Below are positions 45,625 through 57,956 of a stretch of 64,000 bases of DNA, in pieces. A program made the position numbers and the translations under genes. Source of the stretch: Hyparrhenia diplandra (Eukaryota > Streptophyta > Magnoliopsida > Poales > Poaceae); NCBI GenBank assembly GCA_015847255.1, contig JADLZK010001932.1, positions 744,001 to 808,000 of the forward strand. The letters are read 5' to 3'. The notes under the pieces were generated by a model. It ran no database searches. It saw only the letters and a list, made by a program, of their open reading frames with translations, and was not told the origin of the DNA. How positions within the stretch are numbered: position 1 is the first letter of the stretch; every line of letters starts with the position of its first letter.

Positions 45625-48600
45625 CTAGATAAGTGCCCGTGCGTTGCTACGGGTTTCAAAATCCATGGAATCCAATGTATTTCCTAGCTAATAAAATATA
45701 AAAGAAATGTCTTATGTGCATAATGATTTTGGTTACAGGCATGTGTAACTGAAATATTTTATATGGTCAAAATAGTTGTACAATAATCTACAAGTCAGGA
45801 CAACACCAATGACAAACCTTATTGCCATTAGCAGATTGAACAAACAGAAATGATAGTCAATTGTACACAATCATATACGTTGTATGAGTGAGAACAAACC
45901 TCTAGACCTTTTAACAACAACCAGGGCTGAAGGTACTCCTTTTATTTCACAACACTATGCACTTTTTAGCAGCTTCCTTGATCCGAGCCGCAACATCTGC
46001 AGGCTGCTCCTCCTCCTGCTAGAATCGACGCAACGGGGATCCAAGGGCTGTACCGCCTGGTACCAGCCCAAGGACGAAGCTGATCTGCAGCAGTGCCAGG
46101 AGCATGAACCTGAAAATGACCGAGTGCGAGGATAGGCCCAACAGGATCATGCTTCCTGCCTCCAATGATCAGCCCCTATAGGTAACAAGGTAAAAGGAAA
46201 ATTACTCAAACCAATGCCCACTGAAGCAAAACCACAAACACCTAGAAAGACAACAGGAGAGAGACTCATTCATCAGTTACCTTCCCATTGCAAAGCACAA
46301 TGTTGATCCACAAACACCCATCAGTTCCCAATCACAATGTAGCTGTAGAGCAACATGATGAACATATTGATCCGCATCTCAAATCAACTAACCTGACGAC
46401 AACAACAATCAATACCAACGTGGAGCTTAGCCAATTCAATGCTGGCTTTGATTGCAGCTACCAGAAGGCAAGCCAGTTAAGCCCTAAAAAAAACAACAAA
46501 TTGGATTTGTCTGGAACAAGAGAAATTGCGGCGATAATATGACAAGAGGAGGCCATATCAGGATGAAATTGACAAGCCAATGATTATCCATGATAACACT
46601 GGGATAGTGGATAAACGAAAACTGTAGCCTAGATGTTACAAAGTCAAATCAGTCACAACATGGTACTAAATGTGTATTGTCATTGCCAGATAGGTAAAAG
46701 CTTACAAGTAGGTCGCATATAATATATCAATGCCTTTGTTTTTCACTTATATAATTAAATAATCAGTCAACATTTTCTGAACTATTTAATTTGCAAAGAC
46801 ATTGCCAAACACAAAGATTCAGCAAAATATAATATTAAACTATTCCAATTATGACAGCTTGCAAAAAATAGAAGTAAAAAAAGAACCTACAAATCTAACT
46901 CACAAGCCAAAATACCCACTGATGAATTGTGATGCCATCAAACCAGATGGGGTTTTTGGTGAGGTGGGTTATGATCCTGTCAATTGCCAACCTTGCGCAA
47001 GTCAACTATGCATGTGCAGTTTCAAAATCAACAACTGTTAGTAATGGTATGTGATCTGTCAACTATCAAACAAAATAACGGAACCCATTTAAAACTCCCG
47101 GTGTTGTTCTTGTACTGGATATATGATGAAAGCTAATCTACCCATCGTTACATACGCTATCTTCTCAACACGACATTACCATATAATTTTTTTTTTTCAG
47201 GTAAAGGGGTTATCTTTGGCTAAATCAAAAGGTGAGTAGAACAGTAGCTGCCCCCACAGTACATTTTGAAATTCTTCCAAAGAAAGTACTATATAAATCG
47301 ATTTCTTATATAAACAGTGAGGTTGTTGCCGAATGAGATTTTATCTAAGGTTGTTGCCGAATCAAGAAACAATTAGCAATCAGCTTATTTGAGATCCATT
47401 TTCGTGTTCTGTTAATATCCAAAAAAATCCCTGAATTAAAGAAACCTCAAGTATGATTAGCTGATCAATTAGCTTGGATACGGAGAGTAAAGCACACATG
47501 AAGGGGATCAGACTAACACGAAACCTGAGATGCAAATCATTAAAAAGGAAGAATCCCCAAACCTGTTTTAAGGAAGGGGTGGGCACACCTGTTTTAAGGA
47601 AGTATTAAACGATGTTTCGTAAGTGTACCTCCATTGATTGTGTTAGTCTTGTCTCCGAATGGGGTACGTGAACCATTGTTTTCCATTTGATGAAACCCTA
47701 TGAAACTTGTATGGCAAATGGTTAATTTAGTAAACATTAAAAAATAGCTTATGCACTCTATACAGCAACAGCAACATTTTAAAAGATTGATATTATTCTT
47801 CACATCATAAAATGTTGTCATTAGCCTTCACAATTTGTGTGATAAGTAAGCAATTTCCAGCCTTGTGTCCTGACCCTCAGACAAACATAAGTTCGGGTGA
47901 CTTACTGCCAGAAGAAAACTCTAATGAGCAGCTTACCATGGGCTAAACTGAAGAAAACAGTCCTATTGCTTATATGTGCTTGATTCTTTGTTTTTGGATT
48001 GTGAAGGATATGCAAAGTGAAGCAATCTGCAGCACAGCACTACAGAGCGGCAGCCAGCGGTACCATCCACACAGCGGCAGTCATTGTGTAGTACACAAAT
48101 ATATACATTTTAAAAAAAATAGGCATTTGCAAAGCTACATGTAATTGTTCAGTCCGAACTTGGTCAGATATAATAGATACATTTGAACAGGGTGATCTTT
48201 AACCAAAAATGAAAGACAAGTCTTTGCCGATTAGGATTATGAGTAATTCCAATATCTCTAGAAGCAAAGTTTAAGAACATGGATCAAACACTGGGAAATA
48301 AAATAGAGAAAAAAAAGAACTTTGCAGATAATTCAAGGAAAACACCATTGATAAGTTAAATATTTTGAATGCAAACATCAATATGTACTATCAGATAGTT
48401 TGTGCTTGTGCCTCCTTGCCTTTTGTGGTCTTGTATCAAATGTGAAAATGACGATGAAATACCAAGTGCTTTATTCTGCATATAAAATTCTACGTACACA
48501 TGGAAAAGCAACATGCACGATTGCATTGTATTAGGCATTTCATCAAGTTCCTTCTATACACAAAAGTGCTAATGGCCGGACATCTCAATCAACACCAATA

Positions 48601-49665
48601 ATAGGTAATTAGGGATAGGAGGAACATTATTGCAGGCATGGGACACCACAGAAGCGCTCAATTAAGATTAATACTCAATACTCACTGGCAGAAGAGATTT
48701 GGCTCATCGGCTGTGTACTTGGATGTGGTCAGTCAAGATGGCAGTACATGCACAGCAACCGTCCACCTGCAAGCTGACAGAACAGCAGGTCATTTGTACA
48801 ATTGCTAAATCCATTATCTGTCTCAGAAGATGAGAAACAGCGGATACAATAAATTAAGCAGGCTGATCTGACCACGTCTCAGGAGAGACCAGAGACCTCA
48901 ATCAGCTCGATCTAGGTGCGGCATTTGCACGAGCAGCTTGTGGACGCATTCCGGAGGGAGGCCAGGTCGGTTCAGCAATCAGCAAGCCACCCAGCCAATG
49001 TCGCGCAGGGGCCGGGAGAGGGTCGGAGCAGAATGGTGATGCGAGGGGAGGAAGAGGAAAAAACGCAAAGATAGCCAGATAGGGAAGGGGAATGAAAAAG
49101 AATACACGTGCACTGTAGGACCGCCACCGCCAACGCCGCAAGCTGCACACGGATAGGACAGACCTCCCCCGAGCTCTATTGGAGTCCAGGACGGAGCGAG
49201 CCACAGATCGAGCGCCGGCGTGACGTCGCACCCAATGGACCAGATGTGGAGCCGAGCAGAACGAACGCGGAGCAGAAGGCGGTGATGGCGCACAACGTGA
49301 CGGCGCTGGTGAGTGGCAGCGGAGACCTGGGCGTGGCCCTCGACGACAGCGTCGGCACCTGGAACGGACCTGGCCGTGGGCTGGATTCGCCGAGCAGCGC
49401 CGTCCACAGTTCGCGCCGAGGGCAGAGCGCGACGGTGGAGCCGAGCGGGGAACGTGTGGTGGACGCGGTCGCGGAGGAAAGGGAGGAGGGACGCGGTCGC
49501 GGAGGGCGGGGCGAGGTCGACGAGGAGCCGGCGAGGGAGAGGTGGGGGCACGAGCGTGGAAGAGGGGTGGGACGGGGTCGTGGAGTGGCCGGGCGGTGTT
49601 GGGTCGGGGTGAATCCACGGAGCGCCGGGCAGACGATATCGTTTGGGGTGTTTTAGGAGCAGAGA
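45625..49665 (-). mobile_element. Complete non-autonomous Helitron, 4041 bp
   Basis: On the minus strand it begins TCTCTGCTCCTAAAA after a host A. It ends CCCGT AGCAACGC ACGGG (hairpin), CACTTAT, CTAG before a host T. These are the 5' TC, the 3' hairpin and CTRR, and the A/T insertion site expected of Helitrons. No Rep-helicase. The 5' 750 bp is GC-rich with a membrane-like stretch (LTSAVTLCAITAFCSAFVLL near 49240-49310). The rest is AT-rich and intron-like, so it probably carries gene pieces, none of which I recognise. It lies between the MEG-like gene and its likely distal promoter. Confidence 0.88.
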
Positions 49666-49754
49666 TAAAGTAAATAATGTGCATGCTACAACGTATCCGG
49701 TTCGATCGGCACTAATTATTGAATGATTTATATTATATCAGTTATATACATTAC

Positions 49755-49819
49755 CATGCATGAATGCATCAATAATTGTTTTGCGACGTTTGAAGAAAAT
49801 CAGCATGCGTGCATGCATG
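49755..49819. promoter_or_regulatory. Two palindromic RY elements (CATGCATG)
   Basis: CATGCATG occurs at 49755-49762 and 49812-49819. RY elements bind B3 factors (ABI3/FUS3 type) and mark seed-expressed promoters. Before the Helitron inserted, they would have been about 180-240 bp upstream of the MEG-like ATG. Confidence 0.5.
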
Positions 49820-50594
49820 GAGACATTTGAAATGAAAAGATTTAGCATGTCATGATCTCGGTAGTATTTAGTTTTCTACCCAAATTTGTTAGCATCCCGT
49901 ATTTGTCTTGCCAAATCTATGACAATTTTGTTCGCTAAACTTTTTGTTATCAAATCTTTAGCATGGCCCCAAATCAAGCAGGCCCAGAGCAAATATAGGC
50001 GGATCGGCGGCCTGGACTGGAAGGATGCATGAAAGCAGGGTGGGCTGCTAGACAAGATCGATTTCTTCGTGGGCCTTACGGGTGCCAGCCACGCACGACT
50101 TTTGTATGCCGCGCGAGAGTCTGGCCCAGTCCAAGAACACGCGCATTGTGGTGAGCCCAGTAGCCCACCGCCGTCAATCGCTATGGCCAAAATCGGCCAG
50201 AGTGCTAAAAAGGAAATAGGCGTCCGAGCATGAAATTCCTCACTATAAGCTGTAAATGAAAGGAAAAAAATCAGGTACTCTTACGGTTGGCTAAAAAACT
50301 ATGTATAGGGAACTTTATTGACTCTACCCTGCGCCGATGTGATCACTCATGAGAAATGAAATGTTGATGTGGTCGTGACAGTCACCCAAAATTTTTTAAA
50401 AAGGAAGACAAAAGTTATGGGGCCTACAAGCAGGTCTAACATGATCTCTCCATTTTCTGCTTTTACAACATCCATGTTTCTCATGTCTTACTCACCCTAT
50501 TGTTATTGGCTCTCGTCTCCTAACGTGAAAGCTTTTCCTCTCCCGTCCACTAGTTTTGTCCCTCAATCCCAAGACACCCCCGATGACCCCTAAC
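49820..50594. other. Intergenic, no gene seen
   Basis: Short unrecognised frames only. Confidence 0.45.
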
Positions 50595-50894
50595 TTTTTT
50601 TTTTTTTAGATTACACACACAAGACAACGCAGACGCCAACACGCACGCACACTCACCCCTATGAACACACATACGCAAACCCTACCCCTATGAGCACCTT
50701 CCAAGGACCGAGCGGCAAATCTTGAAGTTCGAAGTCACCATCGGGCGCCATTATCGACGGGACGCCGCCTACCACTTAATGCATAATGCCGGAAAATCCC
50801 CGAAATAAATCCGGGATAAAGTGTCGCACCCAAGATTTGAACCCCTGGGTGGTGCCCCCTAACCAATGGCCTTTACCATTGAGCCATGAGCCCC
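50595..50894 (-). mobile_element. Full-length tRNA-derived SINE (minus strand)
   Basis: On the minus strand the head has an A box, TGGCTCAATGG, and a B box, GGTTCAAATC, about 30 bases apart. A family body (GTAGGGTTTGCGTATGTGTG) and an A13 tail (T run at 50595-50607) follow. It is the best-preserved member of its family in the window. Confidence 0.9.
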
Positions 50895-52195
50895 TTGACT
50901 ACTTAGGGTACTCACTGTTTCTATATAACCATTTACTAACCAGCCACATTAGCATTTTGATGACGTTGAAGACAACTTTACGAGGAAAGAGGATCCGTTT
51001 TAAATTAGAAACAATGCCTTTGCACGGAACGAGATTGTTGTCTCGCAGTGCAAATCTCGTGAAGCCGCCCTGCCAGCGCTTGCCCCGGGCTAGTAGAAGG
51101 GGTGTGGTGGCAGTCGCCGTGGTTACCTATTGCGCCTAGACGCACTCGGCGCGGCACCACTTTTCCCATCACGCCTAGCCTCCCCGCAGGGCCACAATGG
51201 CCCCGGATGGTTACGCAATGACCGTGCATCAAGAAAGCAGCAGCCAAAATTTATAATTTGAAATGAACACATCAATGTTCACTTTGTTCCTATATATATG
51301 ATCACTGTTCTGAATGTTGTACAAAAATTAATGTTTATTTTATGCACGAGGATTAAATTATCTTTCATCGTCCTATATTAGCCTTTAATTTTATATGTAG
51401 AATAAAGGTTCTATATGTAACTATGGACTAATTTGGATAAATAAAGTCAATTCGGCATAAAGTTAATATAGTATGATTGAAATACCACACGATGGCCTAA
51501 ATTTTGTCGAATCAAATCGATTTATTGATAATTTGACAACATATATTTATGTTCACATACCCTTTTTTGCTGTCCACACCAATTCACAATCATTTACATG
51601 GAGCCCTCACATAATACACTGCCCGGATCTGCATTCTCAGCAGTAATAATGCCTTCAGGGTAAGAACTTGTATAGAAACTTTCAAGAATCCTTTCAAGAA
51701 CTGAGAAAATAAATAGCATGAAAAACTTCAAGGTCTTCTTAACTACAAAGATCACTTTGAATCTTGAGAATTAGATGGCACATATCTACAGACAAAGCAA
51801 TGATTAATGAGAACCGCAAGAGGCAGGAGTACACATTTGCTTATGTTAGCCACTGGAGTCGGTTTAATCAGAAATTTAATATATACACTATCTGCATTTC
51901 ATACACAAGCCGTCGCTTCCACACCATCTTCGATCTGATGATTTTGTGAATGGGATGGTCATTTGATCAAACAAAAGTTTTTGCAGCTGAAAGTCAGAAT
52001 AGTTAAAAAAATGTATTAGAGGCCGGGTAAGAAGCAAGACCAAGATCCTAGTGAAATAAATTGCAGGAGATTCACATGCATACAAAATTACAGTGCTGCG
52101 TGCATATGCATAAACAGTCATGATCGAGACTAAGTAGTCCCTATCCCTATTCCACACGTAGACACCGTTAAACATAGAAGAACTTCAATAATGTA
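50895..52195. other. Intergenic, no gene seen
   Basis: AT-rich after 51250. 51000-51250 is more GC-rich but has no recognised product. Confidence 0.45.
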
Positions 52196-52609
52196 AACCA
52201 TGTCCAAATTAAATATAGAATGCAACTTTATGTTTGTATTTAGTCAGAAGTATATTAAATTTGACATCATTTATAAAAAATAAATTTATGATTCCAAATA
52301 AATTCATAAATCTAACATTTATTTAATACCATAAAGATTTGTAGTCTTTTAATATAAATTTGAACAAAATTGAGATAGCTTGATTTGCTACTATGCTAAA
52401 GTTAGGTTCTTCTTTGTGAGGAACATTTTTGCTATCAAATCGATTACTGCTAATTATCTCTTCTTCAGCCTAAACAAAAAGAATGCGATAGAAGCATGTA
52501 TCGATTGCTAGCTACTATATGCTATGTTCAGTGATTAGAAATATTTTTGACTTCAAATTTTACTAATTATAAGTTACCTAATTATTACCTGGAGCTAGTA
52601 GTAACGGTA

Positions 52610-53090
52610 CCCCCTCATTCCTAGATTTTATTATGTATCTAGACATATATAATAATATATGTCTAAGTGCATAGTGTATCTAGACCAAAATCTAGATATA
52701 GTGATTTTACTATGTATCTAGACACGGTGTATGTCTATGTGCATACCAAAAACTGTGTATCCGTTACCACACTTTACTATGTATCTAGACATAATGTATG
52801 TCTATCTCTAAGTACATAATATATCTTGACTAAGATCTATGTCTAAGTGCATAGTGAATCTAGACCAAGATCTAGATATATTGATTTTACTATCTATCTA
52901 GACATGGTGTATGTTTATGTGTGTATCAAAAACTGTGTATCCATTCCTACAATTCACTATGTATCTAGACATAATGTATTTCTAAGTGCATAGTGTATCT
53001 AGACCAAGATCTAGATACAATGATTTTATTTTGTATCTAGACATAGTATGTGTCTGTGTGCATAAAAAAAACCATGTATCCAAAAAAAAG
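52610..53090. mobile_element. Stowaway-like MITE with internal tandem repeats, right end deleted
   Basis: It starts CCCCCTCATTCCTAGA after TA. The inside holds three units of 140-175 bp built on TGTATCTAGACATA, GTGCATA and AAAACTGTGTATCC. Compared with the copy at 54748-55254 the right inverted end is missing. Confidence 0.7.
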
Positions 53091-53870
53091 CCAAAATATC
53101 TCACAACAAATTAAAACAACAACGACCGACTTCTTAGACGTAGAAACCATCAGCCCAACAGGGTGAATATATCTAAAAAGTTAGTCCTGCAAGCTAAGGG
53201 TCCATAACTCACTAGTAGAGGATTTAGCTACAGATCAAGTGGTCACTGCTTTAACTGGATGGGCCTATTCTTATATGTACAACACAACATGAATTATAAA
53301 ATGAATCATGCGACAAGTTAATTACACATCACTGTTTTGCACTATAGCTTGAAGATAAAGATGATTTGGATCTTGAGGCACCAAATAAACTATAAAAATA
53401 ATAAGGTAGGTGTATTATTTTTACTCGTTTGTAGGGCACCTCGCATAGGGCCCTGCTAAACGGGACATTTTGAAGCTGCTCCTTGCAAGGATCTTAGAGG
53501 AGGCGGAGCCCTTTTTACTGGGAGCCTGAGAAAAAAGTGGCTTCACTTGGTTTCTCCTCAGAAATCTAATTCTACTACAAAAAAGCTACATGAGTCATTT
53601 TTAGAAAACGTTTTCCAAAATGGTTTTAGCTCTATCAATGGAGTTGCTCCACACGAGTAGCTTGAGCTAGTCCCCTTTTAGGAGGAGATGGAGCTCTACT
53701 AGACGAGCCGATAGCTTATCTTCCTTTGTGATGGTACGTCTATAGTGTGCCCACATTGTTGAAGTTGTGAATCTCTACGAAACACACCCATGTATTTGGT
53801 GATTAGTTTGCTAGACATTCCTATTGTTTTGAATTAGAATATTTATGTTTTTTGATTGACCATGAGAAAT

Positions 53871-54020
53871 CCCCTCCATTCCAAATTATATTATGTTTTG
53901 ACTTTTCTAAGAACCATATCTTTATTGTATATATGTAGAGACAGTATATATCTATGCGCATAACAAAAGATATGTATCTACAGATGCCAAAATTGTCTTC
54001 TAATTTGGAATGGAAGGAGG
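53871..54020. mobile_element. Stowaway-like MITE (CTCCATTCC type)
   Basis: CCCCTCCATTCCAAATTATA at the left and TAATTTGGAATGGAAGGAGG at the right form inverted ends. The inside has TTTTGACTTTTCTAAG, as in many grass copies. Confidence 0.8.
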
Positions 54021-54747
54021 ACATTCATACTTATATATAATTCACTTGTTGTTTGTACTATAAGAATTTTTTAGGAACTTATGTTTAGAATGTTTGAATT
54101 GGCACAAAAGGTTAATGGCATGCAACTAAACATGGCAGTGTGCATATATATCTTGAGTTGCTCCAATTTATTATTGAGTATTGACTAGAAAACTCCAACC
54201 TCAATAAATTACTCTGGCACACAAGTTTTGCGTGCTGCTAGTTCAACTAAAAATGTAATATTGCATTTCCGACTAACTAGTATGCATGCCATTTCGACCA
54301 CTTCAGTGATCAGTCATGCATCAGCTCTGGTCAAAAAATGTAACCCATGTCCAAATATAGAATGCAACTTTTTTGTTTGTATTTAGTCAGAAGTATATTA
54401 AATTTATTTATAAAAAATAAATTTATGACTCCAATAAATTGATAAATCTATCATTTATTTAGTACCATAAAGATTTGTAGTTTTTTAATATAAATTTGAA
54501 CAAACCTGAGATAGTTTGATTTGCTACTATGCTAAAGTTAGGTTCTTCTTTGTGAGGAACATTTTTGCTATCAAATCGATTACTGCTAATCATCTCATCT
54601 TCAGCCTAAACAAAAAGAATGCAATAGAAGGAATGTATCGATGGCTAGCTACTATATGCTATGTTCAATAATTAGAAATGTTTTGAACATCAAATTTTAC
54701 TAATTATAAGTCATCTAATTATTAACCTGGAGCTAGTAGTAACGGTA

Positions 54748-55254
54748 CCCCCTCGTTTCTAGATTTTATTATGTATCTAGACATATATAATAATGTATGT
54801 CTAGTAAGTGCATACTGCATAGTGTATCTAGACCAAAATCTAGATATAGTGATTTTACTATGTATCTGGACACGGTGTATGTCCATGTGCATACCAAAAA
54901 CTGTGTATCCATTCCTACACTTTACAATGTATCTAGATATAATGTATGTCTAAGTACATAGTGTATTTGACTAAGATCTATGTCTAAGTGCATAGTAAAT
55001 CTTGACCAAGATCTAGATATATTGCTTTTTCTATCTAGACATAGTGTATGTTTATGTACATATCAAAAACTATGTATCCATTCCTACACTTCACTATGTA
55101 TCTAGACATAATGTATGTCTACGTACATAGTGTATCTAGACCAAGAGCTGGATACAATGATTCTATTTTATATCTAGACATAGTATGTGCATATGTGCAT
55201 AAAAATCTATGTATCCAAAAAGCCAAAATATCTTATAGTTTGGAACAGAGGGAG
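54748..55254. mobile_element. Stowaway-like MITE with internal tandem repeats, both ends present
   Basis: CCCCCTCGTTTCTAGATT at the left and GTTTGGAACAGAGGGAG at the right, each beside TA (54746-54747 and 55255-55256). The internal TATCTAGACATA units are shared with copy one of the duplication. Confidence 0.75.
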
Positions 55255-55499
55255 TAGCATTCATAGTAGGTAACAGAACTTCAAGCAAACATCATGTAAA
55301 TATAGTACAATGGTTTTCTCTCACAACAAATTAAAAGAGTAATGACTGACTTCTTAGCCGTAGAAACCATCAACGCAACAGGGTGAATATATCTAACAAA
55401 GTTAGTCCTGCAAGCTAAGGGTCCATAACTCACTAGTAGAGGATTTAACTACAGATCATGTGGTTGCTGTTTTAACTGGATGGGCCCTATTCTTATATA

Positions 55500-55742
55500 G
55501 AACATTATCTTTATAGAAACAGTTTCGTGTGCAAACTATGGAAACTACAATCAAGGCCACAAGATTTGGATCCAACGTCCATGGAGAAAGGTGAGTTTTT
55601 TCACTTAAACCCTCCCACCTGGATACGCCGCGGTTGGAGGAATTTAAGTGGAAAAACCCGCACATTAGATCCAGATCTTATGGTCTTAATTGGAGTTTTC
55701 ATAGTTTGCACACGAAGCTGGTTTCCATAGCATACGTTGCCA
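55500..55742. mobile_element. Foldback MITE, 243 bp, 9-bp target duplication
   Basis: TCTTATATA lies at 55491-55499 and 55743-55751. Long inverted arms pair over most of the element (TTCGTGTGCAAACTATGGAA against its right-end mirror near 55690-55720). The matching site in the first duplication copy, near 53270, is empty. A 9-bp duplication suggests Mutator-type mobilisation. A related copy is at 14885-15090. Confidence 0.88.
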
Positions 55743-56368
55743 TCTTATATATGAACAACACAACTTGAATTATAAAATGAATCACGCGACAAGTTAATTA
55801 CGCATCACTATTTTGCACTATAGCTTAAAGATAAAGATGTTTCGGATCTTGAGGCACCAAATAAACTATAAAACTAATGAGGCAGGTGAAGCTAAATTTA
55901 TTTTACTCGTTTGGTAGGGCACCTTGCATAGGGCCTTGCCAAACGGGACATTTTGAAGCTGCTCCTTGCAAGGAGCTTAGGAGGAGGTGGAGCCCCCTTT
56001 TTTTACTGGGAGCCCGAGCAAAAAAAAGTGGCTTCACCTCGTTTCTTCTTTGAAATCTAATACTACTACGAAAAAAAAAAAAGCAACAAGAGTCATTTTT
56101 ACAAAACGTTTTCCAAAATGGTTTTAGCTCCACCGATGCAGTTGCTCCACACGAGTAGCGAGAGCTAGTCCCCTTTTAGGAGGAGCTGGAGCTCTACTAG
56201 ACGAGCACATAGCTATTCTTCCTATGCGATAGTATGTCTATAGTGTGCCTACATTGTTGAAGTTGTGAATCTCTACGAAACAAACCCATGTATTTGGTGA
56301 TTAGTTTGCTAGACATTCCTATTTTTTAAAAATTAGAATATTTATGCTTTTGATTGACCATGAGAATT

Positions 56369-56518
56369 CCCTCCATTCTAAATTATAATATGTTTTGACT
56401 TTTCTAAGTCTGTCTTTATTATATATCTAGGCATACTATATATCTATGTGCATAACAAAAGATATGTATCTACTATCTACGAATGCCAAAACTATCTTCT
56501 AATTTGAAATGGAAGGAG
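56369..56518. mobile_element. Stowaway-like MITE, duplicate of 53871-54020
   Basis: Same ends and interior as 53871-54020, carried along by the tandem duplication. Confidence 0.78.
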
Positions 56519-56818
56519 CTCTTTCATACTTATTATTCAAATGTTGTTGTACTATAAGAATTTTTAGTAACTTATGTTTAAAATGTTTGATTTGGAACAA
56601 AAGGTTAATGGCATGCAACTAATCCTTGGAGTTGCTACAATTTATTATTGAGTATTGACAAGAAAAACTCCAACCTCAAAGACTAGCTACTTCACCCCTG
56701 GCCTCTGGTCAAAAAATGTAATATTGTATTTCCGACTAAAGTATGCATGCCATTTTCATCACATCATTGAGTAGTCATCAGCTATGAGATATGTTGTTGA
56801 AGAAGAAAGCGCACGTAC

Positions 56819-57956
56819 CTTTCGACGACTCCGGCACAAGCACGATATGCACGGCGGCGTTGTTGGGCGGCAGCTGCAGTCGGAGCGGCAGGAGCTTCCC
56901 GTTGATGGGGCTGCGTGAGCACATGATGACGTCGTCGAGCCCCGTCTCTTCCTTTGAGCTCTCCAGCAGCTCCTCCAAGCTCGTCCCGTTGAACGTCAAG
57001 TGGTGCGGCACCTCGTCGGGCCTCACATCGCCGTCGCTGTCCCCGATGTGGTAGTACACCGCTCGCCCCTCCACCTTGTGCAGCGGCACCGAGAAGGACT
57101 CCGTCGACTGCACGTACGCACACAGGCCGGCCGGCCGGCCGGCGAGATGGTAATGAGTGGTGAGTCACCATGGATGCAAATCTTGTGCGCAAGCAATCTG
57201 CATTGGTTGATCTGGTGATCGGACCTCGAGCCGGTAGAATCCGGGAGCGGGTGGGGCGATGTATCCCGGCGGCGGTGGCGGCGGCTGCGCTTTGAACGGA
57301 GCCAAGTTCTCTTCGCGGTGGTGCGCCGGCGGGGGCGGCGGCCGCCTCAGCGCCGACGTCGGCAATGGAGCCGGAGACTGCAGGCGTGAGGGCGGTTTGC
57401 TGCTGTACGGCGACGGAGTCGGGACGTGGCAAAGGCCTTGGCGTCCGCCTCGGCGGCGGACGACGAGGCGGAGTCGGGTCCTGTCGGCGGCGGGAGCGCC
57501 TGGACGATCTCGACGTCCCAGACGACCCACCCGTTGTGCCGGTGCACGGCGTCGTGGGTGACGGAGTTCCGCCACGGCGGGAGCCCGGCGTTGGCGCGGA
57601 GGAAGTTGCCGCACCGCCCGAGGGAGCGGGGCTGGCGCGCGCGCGTGGCGTTGGCGCCGGGCGTTGCGCGCGACGGGCACCCACTCGACGGAGGAGTCGA
57701 GGCGCGGCAGCGTCGCATCACCTTGCGCCCGTGGAAGCCGGCGACGAAGGGCTCGTTGGAGGCGGAGAGGTAGCGGCCGTAGCGCCGCGGAGGCGAGCAC
57801 GCCGGGGAGTGCGGCACCGGCTCCACCACCCACCGCGCGTTCGGCGACGCCGCCGTTCCGGTCCTGGGTCACGTGCGCCTCGTCCTCGTCCGCGTACAGG
57901 TACTTGTCGTGGTGGCTCCGCAGCCGCACCATCCTCGCGCGCTCGAACAGCTCCAT
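56819..57956 (-). pseudogene. DUF569 protein with actin-crosslinking (fascin-like) fold, frame-broken
   Basis: DUF569 proteins are plant proteins with fascin-like beta-trefoil domains; their cellular role is poorly known. The minus-strand start MELFERARMVRLRSHHDKYL, then YADEDEAHVTQDRNG, is classic. The frame then shifts several times (ARWVVEPVP, YGRYLSASNEPF, LDSSVEWVPV, NFLRANAGLPPWRNSV and WVVWDVEIVQAL lie in different frames). A Pro-rich linker (57250-57420) leads to GFYRLE. A GT..AG intron (57224-57108) follows, in phase with a second exon (FSVPLHKVEGRAVYYHIGD, then LEELLESSKEE and RSPINGKLLPLRLQLPPNN). That exon ends at a donor AAAG|GTACGT at 56819. No further exon is visible, because the 2.15-kb tandem duplication begins just beyond. 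Exon 2 is clean, so decay is concentrated in exon 1. Sequencing error in this GC-rich exon is possible. Confidence 0.88.

Larger units (their letters stand above)
52196..56745. repeat. Tandem duplication of about 2.15 kb (copies 52196-54350 and 54351-56745)
   Basis: The copies align from CATGTCCAAAT through TAGTCAGAAGTATATTAAAT (52240 and 54386). They continue through GGTTCTTCTTTGTGAGGAAC (52405 and 54540), GGGTGAATATATCTAA (53160 and 55381) and GGGACATTTTGAAGCTGCTC (53462 and 55944), to TATGCATGCCATTT (54281 and 56742). Copy two is longer mainly because of a 243-bp MITE and its 9-bp duplication. Copy one has lost about 90 bp at the right end of a Stowaway-like MITE. Confidence 0.93.

Noticed and set aside
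45537..45659. Upstream extension of the MEG-like frame to an ATG at 45659
   Set aside because: That start lies inside the Helitron. The ATG at 45536 gives a proper signal peptide.
48902..49684. 260-codon minus-strand frame as a real protein
   Set aside because: It is Arg/Pro/Ser-rich from GC bias, its start lies outside the Helitron end, and no domain is visible.
52626..55230. CRISPR-like array from the regularly repeated TATCTAGACATA units
   Set aside because: This is a plant MITE with degenerate tandem repeats, and units and spacers vary together.
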